Shown piece by piece: positions 18,833-27,651 of a DNA stretch of 64,000 bases (position 1 is its first letter; each line of letters begins with the position of its first letter). The translations under genes were made by a program, and so were the position numbers. The stretch comes from Bacteroidota bacterium (lineage in GTDB: Bacteria > Bacteroidota > Bacteroidia > Chitinophagales > Chitinophagaceae), in contig JAKQGX010000012.1 in assembly GCA_029573235.1 (NCBI GenBank), positions 62,001-126,000 of the forward strand. The letters are read 5' to 3'. The notes below the pieces were generated by a model, which was not told where the DNA came from, made no database searches, and saw only the letters and a program-made list of their open reading frames with translations.

Positions 18833-19552
18833 ATGAGCACCAAACTATCGGTAAACATTAATAAAATAGCCACCCTCCGAAACAGCAGGGGCGGACAAAA
18901 ACCGGATGTGCTACAAGCAGCCATAGACTGTCAGTTGTTTGGTGCCGATGGTATCACCGTACATCCGCGACCCGATGAGCGGCATATACGATACAGCGAT
19001 GTAAGAGCCATTGCGCCCATCATCAATACCGAATTTAATATTGAAGGAAATCCGAAAGAAGATAAGTTCGTGGACTTGGTATTGGAAGTAAAGCCCCACC
19101 AAGTGACACTCGTGCCGGATGCCATTGGGCAACTGACCTCCAATCATGGTTGGGATGTCATAAAACACCAAGAGTATTTGGTAAAAACCGTGGCGCTGTT
19201 TCAAAAACACCAAATCAGGGTGTCTGTTTTTGTAGATCCGGATTCCTACATGGCAGCAGCAGCAGCAGACACCGGTACCGATAGGATAGAACTTTATACA
19301 GAAGCCTACGCCAAACACTACCCACAAGACCGTATGAAAGCTATAAAACCTTATGTGGATGCGGCTCAGGCAGCCATGTATAAAGGTCTTGATATAAACG
19401 CCGGACATGATTTAGACTTAGACAACCTGCGTTTCTTCGCGTCACAAATACCTCAATTGAAAGAAGTATCCATTGGTCATGCATTGATAAGTGATGCCCT
19501 CTATTATGGTTTAGAAAATACCATTCAACTATACAAGCGACAGCTACAATAA
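18833..19552 (+). CDS. pdxJ: Pyridoxine 5'-phosphate synthase
   Basis: 239 residues, a TIM-barrel enzyme that condenses 1-deoxyxylulose 5-phosphate with 3-amino-2-oxopropyl phosphate to give pyridoxine 5'-phosphate. Family motifs: [17 protein letters not shown] at the N-terminus (Bacteroidota variant of the usual GVNIDHVATLRNARG), [67 protein letters not shown] and [13 protein letters not shown]. The length is standard. It lies 55 nt after the ABC exporter in the same direction, so it could be part of the cysS transcript. Confidence 0.97.
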   Translation: MSTKLSVNINKIATLRNSRGGQKPDVLQAAIDCQLFGADGITVHPRPDERHIRYSDVRAIAPIINTEFNIEGNPKEDKFVDLVLEVKPHQVTLVPDAIGQLTSNHGWDVIKHQEYLVKTVALFQKHQIRVSVFVDPDSYMAAAAADTGTDRIELYTEAYAKHYPQDRMKAIKPYVDAAQAAMYKGLDINAGHDLDLDNLRFFASQIPQLKEVSIGHALISDALYYGLENTIQLYKRQLQ

Positions 19553-19640
19553 CATTTCTATTTGATGTATGAAATAAATTGGTAAAAAACAGCAGTCCGT
19601 CAAACTTGTAAAAACTTCTTTTACAAAAAACCACATCTCC

Positions 19641-19648
19641 TATCTTTG
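19641..19648 (+). promoter_or_regulatory. -7 element of pheS (near-leaderless)
   Basis: TATCTTTG matches TAnnTTTG perfectly and ends 6 nt before the pheS ATG. With the start about 4 nt after the G, the mRNA leader would be only about 3 nt. Confidence 0.6.
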
Positions 19649-19654
19649 TGCCGT

Positions 19655-20680
19655 ATGTCGTCGTTAAAAGAGCAGCTACAACAGCACGAAGCAGCCATTC
19701 AGGCTTTAGAAATAACATCTGCCAAAGCATTAGAGGAATATCGAATTCAGTACCTCGGCACCAAGGGTATTGTGAAGATGATTTTCGGTGAAATGAAAAA
19801 TGTACCCGTAACCGAGAAAAAAGAAGCCGGACAACTGCTCAATGCCTTCAAGCAAATGGCAGAAGCAAAATATGCGGCACACGAACATCTGAAAGATGCA
19901 GGTAACGATAGCAGCCCACGAGAAGACCTAAGCCTGCCCGGAGATGCATTGCCATTAGGTACTCGCCATCCATTGAGAAAAGTAGAAAACGAAATTGTCT
20001 CCATCTTCGAAAAGATAGGCTTTAGTGTAGCCACCGGTCCGGAGATAGAAGACGACTGGCACAATTTTACTTCTTTGAATATGCCCGAAAACCACACGGC
20101 TCGCGATATGCAAGATACATTTTACGTTTCTCGTAATCCGGATTACGTATTGCGTACCCACACTTCTTCAGTGCAAGCCCGTGTGATGGAAAAAGGTCAA
20201 TTGCCGGTGCGGGTTATTTGCCCGGGACGAGTGTATAGAAACGAAACCATATCTGCACGAGCACACTGTTTTTTTCACCAATGCGAAGGATTGTATATTG
20301 ATAAAAATGTTTCGTTTGCTGATTTGAAACAGACCCTATATTACTTCGTGAAAGAGATGTTTGGAGAAGATGTGCGGGTACGTTTTCGTCCCTCATATTT
20401 CCCTTTTACCGAGCCCAGTGCCGAAATGGATATATCCTGTACCGTTTGCGGTGGTTCCGGTTGCAGCTTGTGCAAGCACACCGGATGGGTGGAAATATTA
20501 GGATGCGGTATGGTACACCCCAATATGCTTCGCAATTTCAATATAGACCCTGATGTCTATACCGGTTTTGCCTTTGGAATGGGGGTTGAGCGCATTACTC
20601 AAATAAAGTATCAAGTAAACGATTTGCGGTTGTATTCGCAGAATGATGTTCGCTTTTTGAGGCAATTCCAGTCTTTGTAA
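19655..20680 (+). CDS. pheS: Phenylalanine-tRNA ligase alpha subunit
   Basis: 341 residues from the ATG at 19655; the in-frame TTG at 19646 overlaps the -7 element and is excluded. Class II synthetase catalytic chain: N-terminal coiled coil, GTRHPLRKVENEIVSIF, motif 2 (RVICPGRVYRNETISARAHCFFHQCEGL), PSYFPFTEPSAEMDI and motif 3 FAFGMGVERI. A Cys cluster CTVCGGSGCSLCKHTG (about residues 262-277) looks like a zinc site and is common in Bacteroidota PheS. It pairs with PheT to charge tRNA-Phe; pheT is not adjacent in this window. Confidence 0.97.
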   Translation: MSSLKEQLQQHEAAIQALEITSAKALEEYRIQYLGTKGIVKMIFGEMKNVPVTEKKEAGQLLNAFKQMAEAKYAAHEHLKDAGNDSSPREDLSLPGDALPLGTRHPLRKVENEIVSIFEKIGFSVATGPEIEDDWHNFTSLNMPENHTARDMQDTFYVSRNPDYVLRTHTSSVQARVMEKGQLPVRVICPGRVYRNETISARAHCFFHQCEGLYIDKNVSFADLKQTLYYFVKEMFGEDVRVRFRPSYFPFTEPSAEMDISCTVCGGSGCSLCKHTGWVEILGCGMVHPNMLRNFNIDPDVYTGFAFGMGVERITQIKYQVNDLRLYSQNDVRFLRQFQSL

Positions 20681-20762
20681 CGCCCCGGCATAATAGCACG
20701 AACATTATCCGTAATTTCCTGAGGAAAGCTTTAATACTTCTATAAAGGACGGAGGTTATGGA

Positions 20763-21158
20763 CTATTTTTCGATTCGCAATTCTTTAAGAATGCATTGCC
20801 CATCTGCTTTTTTTACGGAGATATAGAGTTTGAAATTCCCTTTGGTAGTGGATACTTCACCGATGGCATATTGCACCAAACTGGTTTCTCCCCGACGGTG
20901 AAGGGTTACTTGTTTGACGTCCATCTTGCGAAAAAAATCAGAGAGCAGCATTTCTGCCTGAGCACTGCTGTAATTTGCTTGTGCCCCGGGAAGACTTAAC
21001 ACCACGTTTCCTTCAATAGATGAGGTCAAGTTGGAAACATCTTTCTTTTCGATAGCCTGGCTTACAATATCAATACAATTGCCCGCCATTGCTTTTTCAG
21101 AGATAGAAAAAAACAGGACGAAGAGAAAGAGTACAATATGTCGTTTCCAATGTTCCAC
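20763..21158 (-). CDS. DUF4783 family secreted protein
   Basis: 131 residues if translation begins at the GTG at 21158 (MEHWKRHIVLFLFVLFF), giving a normal signal peptide ending near KAMA; the longest frame starts at TTG 21182. A near-consensus -7 element TATCTTAG lies at 21163-21170, within the longer frame and 4 nt before the GTG, which favours the shorter form. The mature part (NCIDIVSQAIEKKDVSNL, a central FFRKMDVKQVTLHRRGE, then GEVSTTKGNFKLYISVKK) matches DUF4783, a small NTF2-like Bacteroidota family of unknown function. Cys residues near both ends of the mature chain might form a disulfide. Confidence 0.8.
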   Translation of the reverse strand: MEHWKRHIVLFLFVLFFSISEKAMAGNCIDIVSQAIEKKDVSNLTSSIEGNVVLSLPGAQANYSSAQAEMLLSDFFRKMDVKQVTLHRRGETSLVQYAIGEVSTTKGNFKLYISVKKADGQCILKELRIEK

Positions 21159-21344
21159 TTTGCTAAGATACACACTCTTCAAAAATTATGCTAGAAAAGG
21201 GTTTTCATATTTTGCTCGGGAATAATCACCCCCAGTACTTCAAGCATGTAGCGCCTTGCATGTATTAGTATGTGTTGACAATCAAAAAAATGCACTAACT
21301 GCTGAAGCTACTATTTTCCTTTCTTTTCATTTCGGTGTAAGATG

Positions 21345-21352
21345 TAATTTTG
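21345..21352 (+). promoter_or_regulatory. -7 element of gpmI (leaderless)
   Basis: TAATTTTG matches TAnnTTTG perfectly and ends 4 nt before the gpmI ATG, so transcription should start at or within a nucleotide of the start codon. Confidence 0.6.
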
Positions 21353-21356
21353 CGCC

Positions 21357-22880
21357 ATGTCAAAAAAAGTACTGCTCATTATTATGGATGGATGGGGACA
21401 CGGACAAGTGCCGGCATCCGATGCTATAGCACACGCAAAGGTTCCTTTTGTACAATCGCTATATGGGAAATATCCTCACACCGAATTAATAACTTGTGGA
21501 GAAGCAGTAGGATTGCCGGATGGACAAATGGGTAACTCCGAAGTGGGGCATCTGAATATTGGTGCCGGTAGAATTGTATATCAAGAATTACAACGCATCA
21601 ATGTAGCTATTCGGGATGGCGAGCTGAAAAACAATCCTACACTATTGAAATTGTTCAATACAGCAAAACAACAAAACAAAACAGTCCATTTTATGGGATT
21701 AGTGAGTGATGGTGGCGTGCATTCTCACATCAATCACCTCAAAGCCCTTTGTGGATTGGCACAAGAAAACGGCATTGATAATGTAGCCGTACATGCCTTT
21801 ACCGATGGACGTGATACCGACCCAAAAAGCGGACTGGGTTTTATTAAAGAACTACAAGAATGTTTGCAACAAACCGGGGGCAAACTGGCTACCGTTTGTG
21901 GTAGATACTACGCTATGGACAGGGACAAGCGTTGGGAGCGTGTAAAATTATCTTACGATGCATTGACCGCCGGCAAAGGAAATCATACAACCAACGTTTT
22001 GCAATCAATTCAAGATTCGTATGACAATAACATTACTGATGAATTCATTCAACCCATTATAGCTTGTGACGAAAACAACCAACCGATAGCTACTATCCAA
22101 GAAGGCGATATCGTTATTTGCTTCAACTTCCGTACCGACCGATGCCGCGAAATCACCGTTGCGCTTACTCAGCAAGCATTTCCGGAGCATCAAATGCAAC
22201 CCCTGTCATTGCACTATGCTACCATGACTGAGTATGATGCTACGTATAAAAACGTTGCTGTCTTTTTTTACAACGACAACTTGAATAATACCTTGGGTGA
22301 GGTCATTGAAAGACAAGGACTACAGCAAATACGCATTGCCGAAACAGAGAAGTACCCGCATGTGACGTTTTTCTTTAGTGGTGGCAGAGAAAAAGAGTTT
22401 GTTGGAGAAAAGCGTATCATGAAGCCTTCTCCGAAGTCCGTGCCTACCTACGATTTGAAACCGGAGATGAGTGCAGTTGATTTGAAAGAGGCTATTCTTC
22501 CGGAAATAAAAAATAAAACTGCTGATTTTATCTGTCTCAACTTTGCCAATGCTGATATGGTGGGACACACCGGGGTGTGGGATGCCGTAGTAACAGCGGT
22601 AGAAACAGTAGATGCTTGCGTGAGCGAGATTGTACCTGCCGCGTTAGAAAAGGATTATACCATCTTCTTAACTGCAGACCATGGCAATGCCGATTATATG
22701 TTGAATGAAGACGGAACGCCAAACACGGCTCATACCCTCAATCCGGTACCACTATTTATTATTTCCAATGACTTTAAAGGTACTGTTCGTCCGGGTAAGT
22801 TGGGTGACATTGCTCCTACCATATTGCGCATAATGGACATTGACATACCCAAAGAAATGACCGGAAATGTATTGGTATAA
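21357..22880 (+). CDS. gpmI: 2,3-bisphosphoglycerate-independent phosphoglycerate mutase
   Basis: 507 residues. It interconverts 3- and 2-phosphoglycerate in glycolysis and gluconeogenesis, using two metal ions and a phosphoserine. Motifs in order: IMDGWGHG (metal ligand Asp11), GNSEVGHLNIGAGRIVYQ (catalytic Ser61), GLVSDGGVHSHINH, HAFTDGRDTDP, GRYYAMDRDKRWER, FRTDRCREIT, HVTFFFSGG, NFANADMVGHTG and TADHGNADYM. The length is standard for the family. It appears to be transcribed alone. Confidence 0.97.
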   Translation: MSKKVLLIIMDGWGHGQVPASDAIAHAKVPFVQSLYGKYPHTELITCGEAVGLPDGQMGNSEVGHLNIGAGRIVYQELQRINVAIRDGELKNNPTLLKLFNTAKQQNKTVHFMGLVSDGGVHSHINHLKALCGLAQENGIDNVAVHAFTDGRDTDPKSGLGFIKELQECLQQTGGKLATVCGRYYAMDRDKRWERVKLSYDALTAGKGNHTTNVLQSIQDSYDNNITDEFIQPIIACDENNQPIATIQEGDIVICFNFRTDRCREITVALTQQAFPEHQMQPLSLHYATMTEYDATYKNVAVFFYNDNLNNTLGEVIERQGLQQIRIAETEKYPHVTFFFSGGREKEFVGEKRIMKPSPKSVPTYDLKPEMSAVDLKEAILPEIKNKTADFICLNFANADMVGHTGVWDAVVTAVETVDACVSEIVPAALEKDYTIFLTADHGNADYMLNEDGTPNTAHTLNPVPLFIISNDFKGTVRPGKLGDIAPTILRIMDIDIPKEMTGNVLV

Positions 22881-23013
22881 AGCGTTGCGTGCGGGTAGTA
22901 AGGAAAGCTCTTACGTAGTAGCCAACTATGGTAATCTGTTAACATTTACTGTTAAAACAATAGTTCCAAAATAAAATTCTATTAATCAAAAAAATTACAA
23001 GCACCGAAAGCAG

Positions 23014-23021
23014 TAATTTTG
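23014..23021 (+). promoter_or_regulatory. -7 element of the oxidoreductase beta subunit gene
   Basis: TAATTTTG matches TAnnTTTG perfectly, 22 nt before the ATG at 23044. Direct repeats CTGTTAA at 22936-22942 and 22949-22955 lie about 60 nt upstream. Confidence 0.55.
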
Positions 23022-23043
23022 CACCAAAATATCAGAAATAACC

Positions 23044-24072
23044 ATGACTGAATTAGCAACACCACCCGTACTGACGTCCAAAGATTTTGCTACCGACCAA
23101 GAAGTACGCTGGTGTCCGGGATGTGGAGACTATTCAATACTGGCACAAGTACAAAAAGTATTTCCCACCTTAGGAATTCCCAGAGAGAATTTTGTTATTC
23201 TATCGGGAATCGGTTGCAGCTCTCGTTTCCCATATTATATGAATACCTATGGCATGCACTCCATTCACGGGAGGGCTACAGCCATTGCTTCGGGATTAAA
23301 GGCTTCCCGTCCCGAACTAAGCATTTGGATTGTAACAGGCGATGGTGATTGTCTAAGTATTGGTGGCAACCATACCATCCATCTGTTGCGAAGAAACTTT
23401 GATGTAAATGTGTTGTTGTTTAACAACCAAATTTATGGACTTACGAAAGGGCAATATTCACCCACTTCGGAAGTCAATAAAGTGACGAAATCTACTCCGG
23501 TGGGTAGCTTAGATCACCCTTTCAATCCGTTGGCGCTGGCACTGGGAGCCGATGCTACCTTCATAGCCCGCACAATGGATAGAGACCCTAAGCACCTACA
23601 GCAAATGTTACTGAGGAGCCACGCCCACCATGGTGCTTCTTTCTTAGAAATATATCAGAACTGCAACATCTTTAACGACGGAACCTTTGAAATGTTTTCT
23701 GAAAAGGCAACGAAAGCCGAAGAAACCATTTTCCTCGAACAAGGACAACCATTAGTTTTCGGTGCCAATAAAGATAAAGGTATTCGATTGGATGGCTACA
23801 AACCACAAATAGTAAGCCTCTCAGACTATAGTACCGAAGATTTGTGGGTACATGATGAGCATGATTTTTATAAAGCGCAAATCTTGGTACGCATATTTGA
23901 TGACCCTCATAATGAAGGACATTTTCCTAGACCGTTTGGCGTTTTTTATCAAGGAGAAAGAGCTACCTACGAAGATCAGATGCAACACCAGCTGGATGAA
24001 ATAATAACTGCAAAAGGATTTGGCGATTTGGATAAACTGCTAGAAGGAAAAGAATCTTGGTTGATTGACTAA
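23044..24072 (+). CDS. 2-oxoacid:ferredoxin oxidoreductase, beta subunit (KorB-type)
   Basis: 342 residues. The N-terminus carries RWCPGCGDYSIL, the conserved CxxC of the beta subunit, then GIGCSSRFPYYM and GRATAIASGLK. The thiamine-pyrophosphate site follows: TGDGDCLSIGGNH and NVLLFNNQIYGLTKGQYSPTS. The protein should bind TPP and a 4Fe-4S cluster and, with an alpha subunit, oxidatively decarboxylate a 2-oxoacid (2-oxoglutarate most likely from family resemblance) to acyl-CoA with reduction of ferredoxin. The alpha subunit gene, normally directly upstream, is not here: upstream is gpmI, and downstream a terminator and tuf. Confidence 0.92.
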   Translation: MTELATPPVLTSKDFATDQEVRWCPGCGDYSILAQVQKVFPTLGIPRENFVILSGIGCSSRFPYYMNTYGMHSIHGRATAIASGLKASRPELSIWIVTGDGDCLSIGGNHTIHLLRRNFDVNVLLFNNQIYGLTKGQYSPTSEVNKVTKSTPVGSLDHPFNPLALALGADATFIARTMDRDPKHLQQMLLRSHAHHGASFLEIYQNCNIFNDGTFEMFSEKATKAEETIFLEQGQPLVFGANKDKGIRLDGYKPQIVSLSDYSTEDLWVHDEHDFYKAQILVRIFDDPHNEGHFPRPFGVFYQGERATYEDQMQHQLDEIITAKGFGDLDKLLEGKESWLID

Positions 24073-24116
24073 CCATTTCAAGCACTGAAATAGCAGGGAT
24101 TTTTTCGAATATAAGC

Positions 24117-24147
24117 AAGAAAGGTCTCCCAATGGGAGACCTTTCTT
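24117..24147. terminator. Bidirectional terminator between korB-type gene and tuf
   Basis: A perfect 14-bp stem (24117-24130 with 24134-24147) and a 3-nt loop lie between the two convergent genes. The AAGAAAGG/CCTTTCTT ends give T-rich flanks on both strands. Confidence 0.85.
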
Positions 24148-24169
24148 TGTATCAGTTAAGTATGGATGA

Positions 24170-25357
24170 TTACTTAAGGATTTCAGTCACTTGACCAGCA
24201 CCTACGGTACGTCCACCTTCACGGATAGCGAACTTAAGACCTTTATCCATCGCGATGGGGGCGATTAATTTTACAGTTAAGTTTACGTTATCACCAGGCA
24301 TTACCATTTCTACGCCATCAGGAAGTTGGCATTCACCGGTAACGTCGGTAGTACGGAAGTAGAATTGAGGACGGTATTTGTTGAAGAATGGAGTGTGACG
24401 ACCACCTTCTTCTTTGCTCAATACGTACACTTCACCTTTGAACTCAGTGTGTGGAGTGATAGATTTTGGAGCAGCGATAACCATACCACGACGGATATCT
24501 TTTTTATCGATACCACGAAGTAATAAACCAGCGTTGTCACCGGCTTCACCACGGTCCAATAATTTTTTAAACATTTCAACCCCTGTACAAGTAGAAGTCA
24601 AAGCTGAATCGTTAAATCCTACGATATCTACGTTGTCGCCTACTTTAATCACACCGCGTTCGATACGACCTGTAGCAACTGTACCACGACCAGTGATAGT
24701 GAATACGTCTTCTACAGACATCAAGAAAGGTTGATCAACTGCGCGAGGAGGCAATGGAATGTATGTATCAACAGCGTCCATTAATTCTTCTACAGCTTTC
24801 ACCCATTGGTCTTCACCGGCTAAAGCACCAGTAGCAGAACCTTTGATGATAGGTGTGTTATCACCATCATAATCGTATTTGCTCAACAATTCGCGGATTT
24901 CGAATTCCACCAATTCTAACATTTCAGGATCGTCAACTAAGTCAACCTTGTTCATAAATACTACGATACGAGGTACACCCACCTGACGAGCCAAAAGGAT
25001 GTGTTCTTTAGTTTGAGGCATAGGACCATCGGTAGAAGCCACCACTAAGATAGCACCGTCCATTTGAGCAGCACCGGTAATCATGTTTTTCACATAGTCA
25101 GCGTGACCTGGACAGTCAACGTGTGCATAGTGACGGTTAGCTGTTTGATATTCTACGTGCGCCGTATTGATAGTGATACCGCGTTCTTTTTCTTCAGGAG
25201 CAGCATCAATTTCATCATAACCCTTTTTTTCAGCCATACCCTTATTAGCAAGGATAGTGGTGATAGCAGCAGTTAATGTAGTTTTACCATGGTCAACGTG
25301 ACCGATAGTACCAATGTTTACGTGGGGTTTTTCCCGATTAAAGGTCTCTTTTGCCAT
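24170..25357 (-). CDS. tuf: Elongation factor Tu
   Basis: 395 residues, the GTPase that delivers aminoacyl-tRNA to the ribosome. G1 is [15 protein letters not shown], switch I ends [13 protein letters not shown]3 is DCPGHADY and G4 is NKVD; the SATGAL stretch is G5. Domain 2 begins around RAVDQPFLM, and the C-terminus is [12 protein letters not shown]. The strongly codon-biased, gap-free sequence fits high expression. Four tRNA genes precede it on the same strand behind a consensus promoter at 26046-26076, so tuf is likely the last gene of a tRNA-tuf operon. Confidence 0.98.
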   Translation of the reverse strand: MAKETFNREKPHVNIGTIGHVDHGKTTLTAAITTILANKGMAEKKGYDEIDAAPEEKERGITINTAHVEYQTANRHYAHVDCPGHADYVKNMITGAAQMDGAILVVASTDGPMPQTKEHILLARQVGVPRIVVFMNKVDLVDDPEMLELVEFEIRELLSKYDYDGDNTPIIKGSATGALAGEDQWVKAVEELMDAVDTYIPLPPRAVDQPFLMSVEDVFTITGRGTVATGRIERGVIKVGDNVDIVGFNDSALTSTCTGVEMFKKLLDRGEAGDNAGLLLRGIDKKDIRRGMVIAAPKSITPHTEFKGEVYVLSKEEGGRHTPFFNKYRPQFYFRTTDVTGECQLPDGVEMVMPGDNVNLTVKLIAPIAMDKGLKFAIREGGRTVGAGQVTEILK

Positions 25358-25463
25358 TTTTTATTTTTTTAAGAGATGTTATTAATTGTTGTTTATTAAA
25401 CTATTTTATTACGATTTGTATAAAAAAACTCAATACAAAAAACAGTATTATATTAAGCTTATG

Positions 25464-25535
<72 letters not shown>

Positions 25536-25660
25536 TTGATACAATAGCTAATGTTGCGATTAGCGTATTAGCCGATTGAACTCAAGAAAAAAAGAACTCT
25601 TACAATAATCATCAGCTAATCAGAATTATCTAATTAGCTGCGTTAATCATTTACAAATAG

Positions 25661-25733
25661 AGCGGGAGACGAGGCTCGAACCCGCGACCTACAGCTTGGA
25701 AGGCTGTCGCTCTACCAACTGAGCTACTCCCGC
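25661..25733 (-). tRNA. tRNA-Gly (anticodon TCC)
   Basis: Acceptor GCGGGAG/CTCCCGC, anticodon stem ACAGC/GCTGT with loop CTTCCAA (TCC), T-loop GTTCGAGCC. U73 discriminator. CCA is not encoded. Confidence 0.95.
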
Positions 25734-25773
25734 AAAGATGACAATCAATAATAAACAGCAATAATTAAAAAAG

Positions 25774-25856
<83 letters not shown>

Positions 25857-25928
25857 AACTTATTTCTTTTGTTAACTGCTAATACGCATATTGTCGGTGT
25901 AGCGACATTATGTTATTATCAATCTTAG

Positions 25929-26001
25929 AGCCACTTGCCGGAATCGAACCAGCGACCTACTGATTACAAATCAGTTGCTCTACCAGCTGAGCTAAAGTGG
26001 C
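25929..26001 (-). tRNA. tRNA-Thr (anticodon TGT)
   Basis: Acceptor GCCACTT/AAGTGGC, anticodon stem ACTGA/TCAGT with loop TTTGTAA (TGT), T-loop GTTCGATTC. First gene of the tRNA cluster. CCA is not encoded. Confidence 0.95.
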
Positions 26002-26045
26002 CTATATAGTTGCTTCAAAGAACTACTCTTCTTGCGAAGGGATTG

Positions 26046-26076
26046 CAAAAGTAGATAAGATTTTTAATTCTGCAAA
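26046..26076 (-). promoter_or_regulatory. Consensus promoter of the tRNA-tuf operon
   Basis: On the minus strand TTTG (26076-26073), a 19-nt spacer, then TACTTTTG (26053-26046): a perfect Bacteroidota -33/-7 promoter, about 45 nt before the first tRNA. This is the best promoter in the window and fits a highly expressed operon. Confidence 0.8.
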
Positions 26077-26231
26077 TTTTCTTTTAATGCAATCCTACTT
26101 TTTTAGAAATATTTTTTTCTATCCTGCTATGCTTTTTGTGCATCCTTCATTTTCAAGCTAACAATACAAGTATGTCGCCTTTTCAAGGCTCTCAATAGTA
26201 CTGTGATAATACAAGAAATATTTATGGAAGA

Positions 26232-26519
26232 CTAGGCTTTTTGAGCAGGCTTTTTCATGATGGCATAAATTTCTATACCAAATCCAATCATAATCATGAT
26301 GGGAGCCAATGTAATTCTACGAAAGCTAAATACGTCATCATAGTTGAATGCGTGTGGGTCAGGACTTTTACCACCGGAGGTTAATGCAATTCCTAAAAAT
26401 ATAAGTGCTATACCTATCAGCATCCACATATAGTTGCTTTTATCAAACAGAAAAGTTTGGTTGCCCCTAGGAGCACTTTGTGTATGAGTTGCTTTGGTAT
26501 TAGTTTTATTTGTTGCCAT
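26232..26519 (-). CDS. DUF3098 family membrane protein
   Basis: 95 residues. A polar N-terminus, then a FLFDKSNYMWMLIGIALIF start of the first membrane helix, a GKSPDPHAFNYDDVFSFRRITLAP loop, and a second helix IMIMIGFGIEIYAI with a short basic tail. The layout and the DP-x-x-F-N...FSFRR loop are characteristic of DUF3098, a two-helix inner-membrane family of unknown function. It follows ftsX by 32 nt in the same direction, the usual Bacteroidota pairing, so a link to envelope or division functions is plausible. The undecaprenyl-diphosphatase gene that often comes next is not present; the tRNA cluster is next. Confidence 0.85.
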   Translation of the reverse strand: MATNKTNTKATHTQSAPRGNQTFLFDKSNYMWMLIGIALIFLGIALTSGGKSPDPHAFNYDDVFSFRRITLAPIMIMIGFGIEIYAIMKKPAQKA

Positions 26520-26551
26520 AAAAAAGAAAAATATAAACTAGAATTTTGGAA

Positions 26552-27415
26552 TTAATATAAATCCTCTACATGCATCTTTAGGTACTTTAATACCGACCTG
26601 TTGGTACTTATAACGGATATCAATACGCCAGTAACAATCATCCCAAAAAGCAAAAGACCGATTAGCAGTGGATCATGAAGCGCTTTCAATTCGGGCCAAC
26701 GAGAAGCAGCAAAGCTGGTTAACATCCATAAAGCCACTACCGCTATCACGCCTCCAATAAGCCCGTTAATTACGGCTCTACGTTCAAAAGGCTTGGAGAT
26801 GAATTTATGAGTAGCGCCCACCATTTGCATGGTTTTTATCAAAAAACGATTACTAAACATGGCTAATCGAACGGTGTTATCTATCAGCACAACGGCAATA
26901 ATGATGAATATTACCGATAGTACCGCCAAGACAATACTAAACTTTTTAAAATTACTGTTCATTTTCTCAATGATGTTCTTGGGATACACCACCTCACGAA
27001 CTATATTGCTTTGCTTTAGAAATTGCTCTACTTTGCTGAGGCTATCTTTATTTACATATTCAGAATGCAACAGTATTTCGATAGATGAATAGAGGGGATT
27101 GAATTCACTACCTAATAGTTGCGAGTAATCTTCGCCTCCTTCTTCTTTAAAAAGTCGGGCAGCCTCTTCTTTGGTAGTAATTTTTGTCTTTTTTACAAAA
27201 CCCTGTCCATCGAGCATTTCTTTCATCTTGTCAATATTCTCAGGGCGCGTATTGTCATGAAACACAACCTGTACTTCGGTATTTTCTTTTAATACCTTCG
27301 TAAGACCACGTCCATATATCACCAACCAGCCGAGTACGCCCAATAGAAATAGCACTAAAGAGACGCCGACAATAGCGTAAAAATAGGAGGGTTTTGATTT
27401 TTGAGGGGAAGACAT
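26552..27415 (-). CDS. ftsX: FtsX-type cell division permease
   Basis: 287 residues from the ATG at 27415; a TTG two codons upstream is less likely. Topology is that of FtsX: one N-terminal membrane helix (about 15-37), an extracytoplasmic domain (about 40-165) including KMKEMLDGQGFVKKTKIT and KEEAARLFKEEGGEDYSQLLG, and three C-terminal helices. FtsX forms an ABC-type complex with FtsE and activates peptidoglycan hydrolases at the septum; ftsE is not adjacent here. The promoter has TTTG, an 18-nt spacer and TACTTTTG (27465-27436). DUF3098 follows in the same transcript. Confidence 0.9.
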   Translation of the reverse strand: MSSPQKSKPSYFYAIVGVSLVLFLLGVLGWLVIYGRGLTKVLKENTEVQVVFHDNTRPENIDKMKEMLDGQGFVKKTKITTKEEAARLFKEEGGEDYSQLLGSEFNPLYSSIEILLHSEYVNKDSLSKVEQFLKQSNIVREVVYPKNIIEKMNSNFKKFSIVLAVLSVIFIIIAVVLIDNTVRLAMFSNRFLIKTMQMVGATHKFISKPFERRAVINGLIGGVIAVVALWMLTSFAASRWPELKALHDPLLIGLLLFGMIVTGVLISVISTNRSVLKYLKMHVEDLY

Positions 27416-27435
27416 CAGCAAAAACTCTTAATTGC

Positions 27436-27465
27436 CAAAAGTAAAAAATTATCGGTGCCTTCAAA
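27436..27465 (-). promoter_or_regulatory. Promoter of ftsX-DUF3098
   Basis: Minus strand TTTG (27465-27462), 18-nt spacer, TACTTTTG (27443-27436), a perfect match, with the ATG about 20 nt downstream. Confidence 0.7.
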
Positions 27466-27635
27466 GGAATATCCTGTTAAAATAGAAAGTTGTGCAGAAT
27501 AAGTACTGAACATTAGTGTGCGTGGGGTACTATTTAGAGAAATAGCACAATCGTTATCCATATTCAAAAGGGCAAATAGCGATGCCCACTTGGCAAAAAG
27601 TTACGGCAATATTTTCGCATTTGCCTTGTACCATC

Positions 27636-27643
27636 TACTTTTG
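27636..27643 (+). promoter_or_regulatory. -7 element of the ureohydrolase-like gene
   Basis: TACTTTTG, perfect TAnnTTTG, 8 nt before the ATG at 27652. The predicted leader is about 4 nt. Confidence 0.5.
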
Positions 27644-27651
27644 AAATTCCT

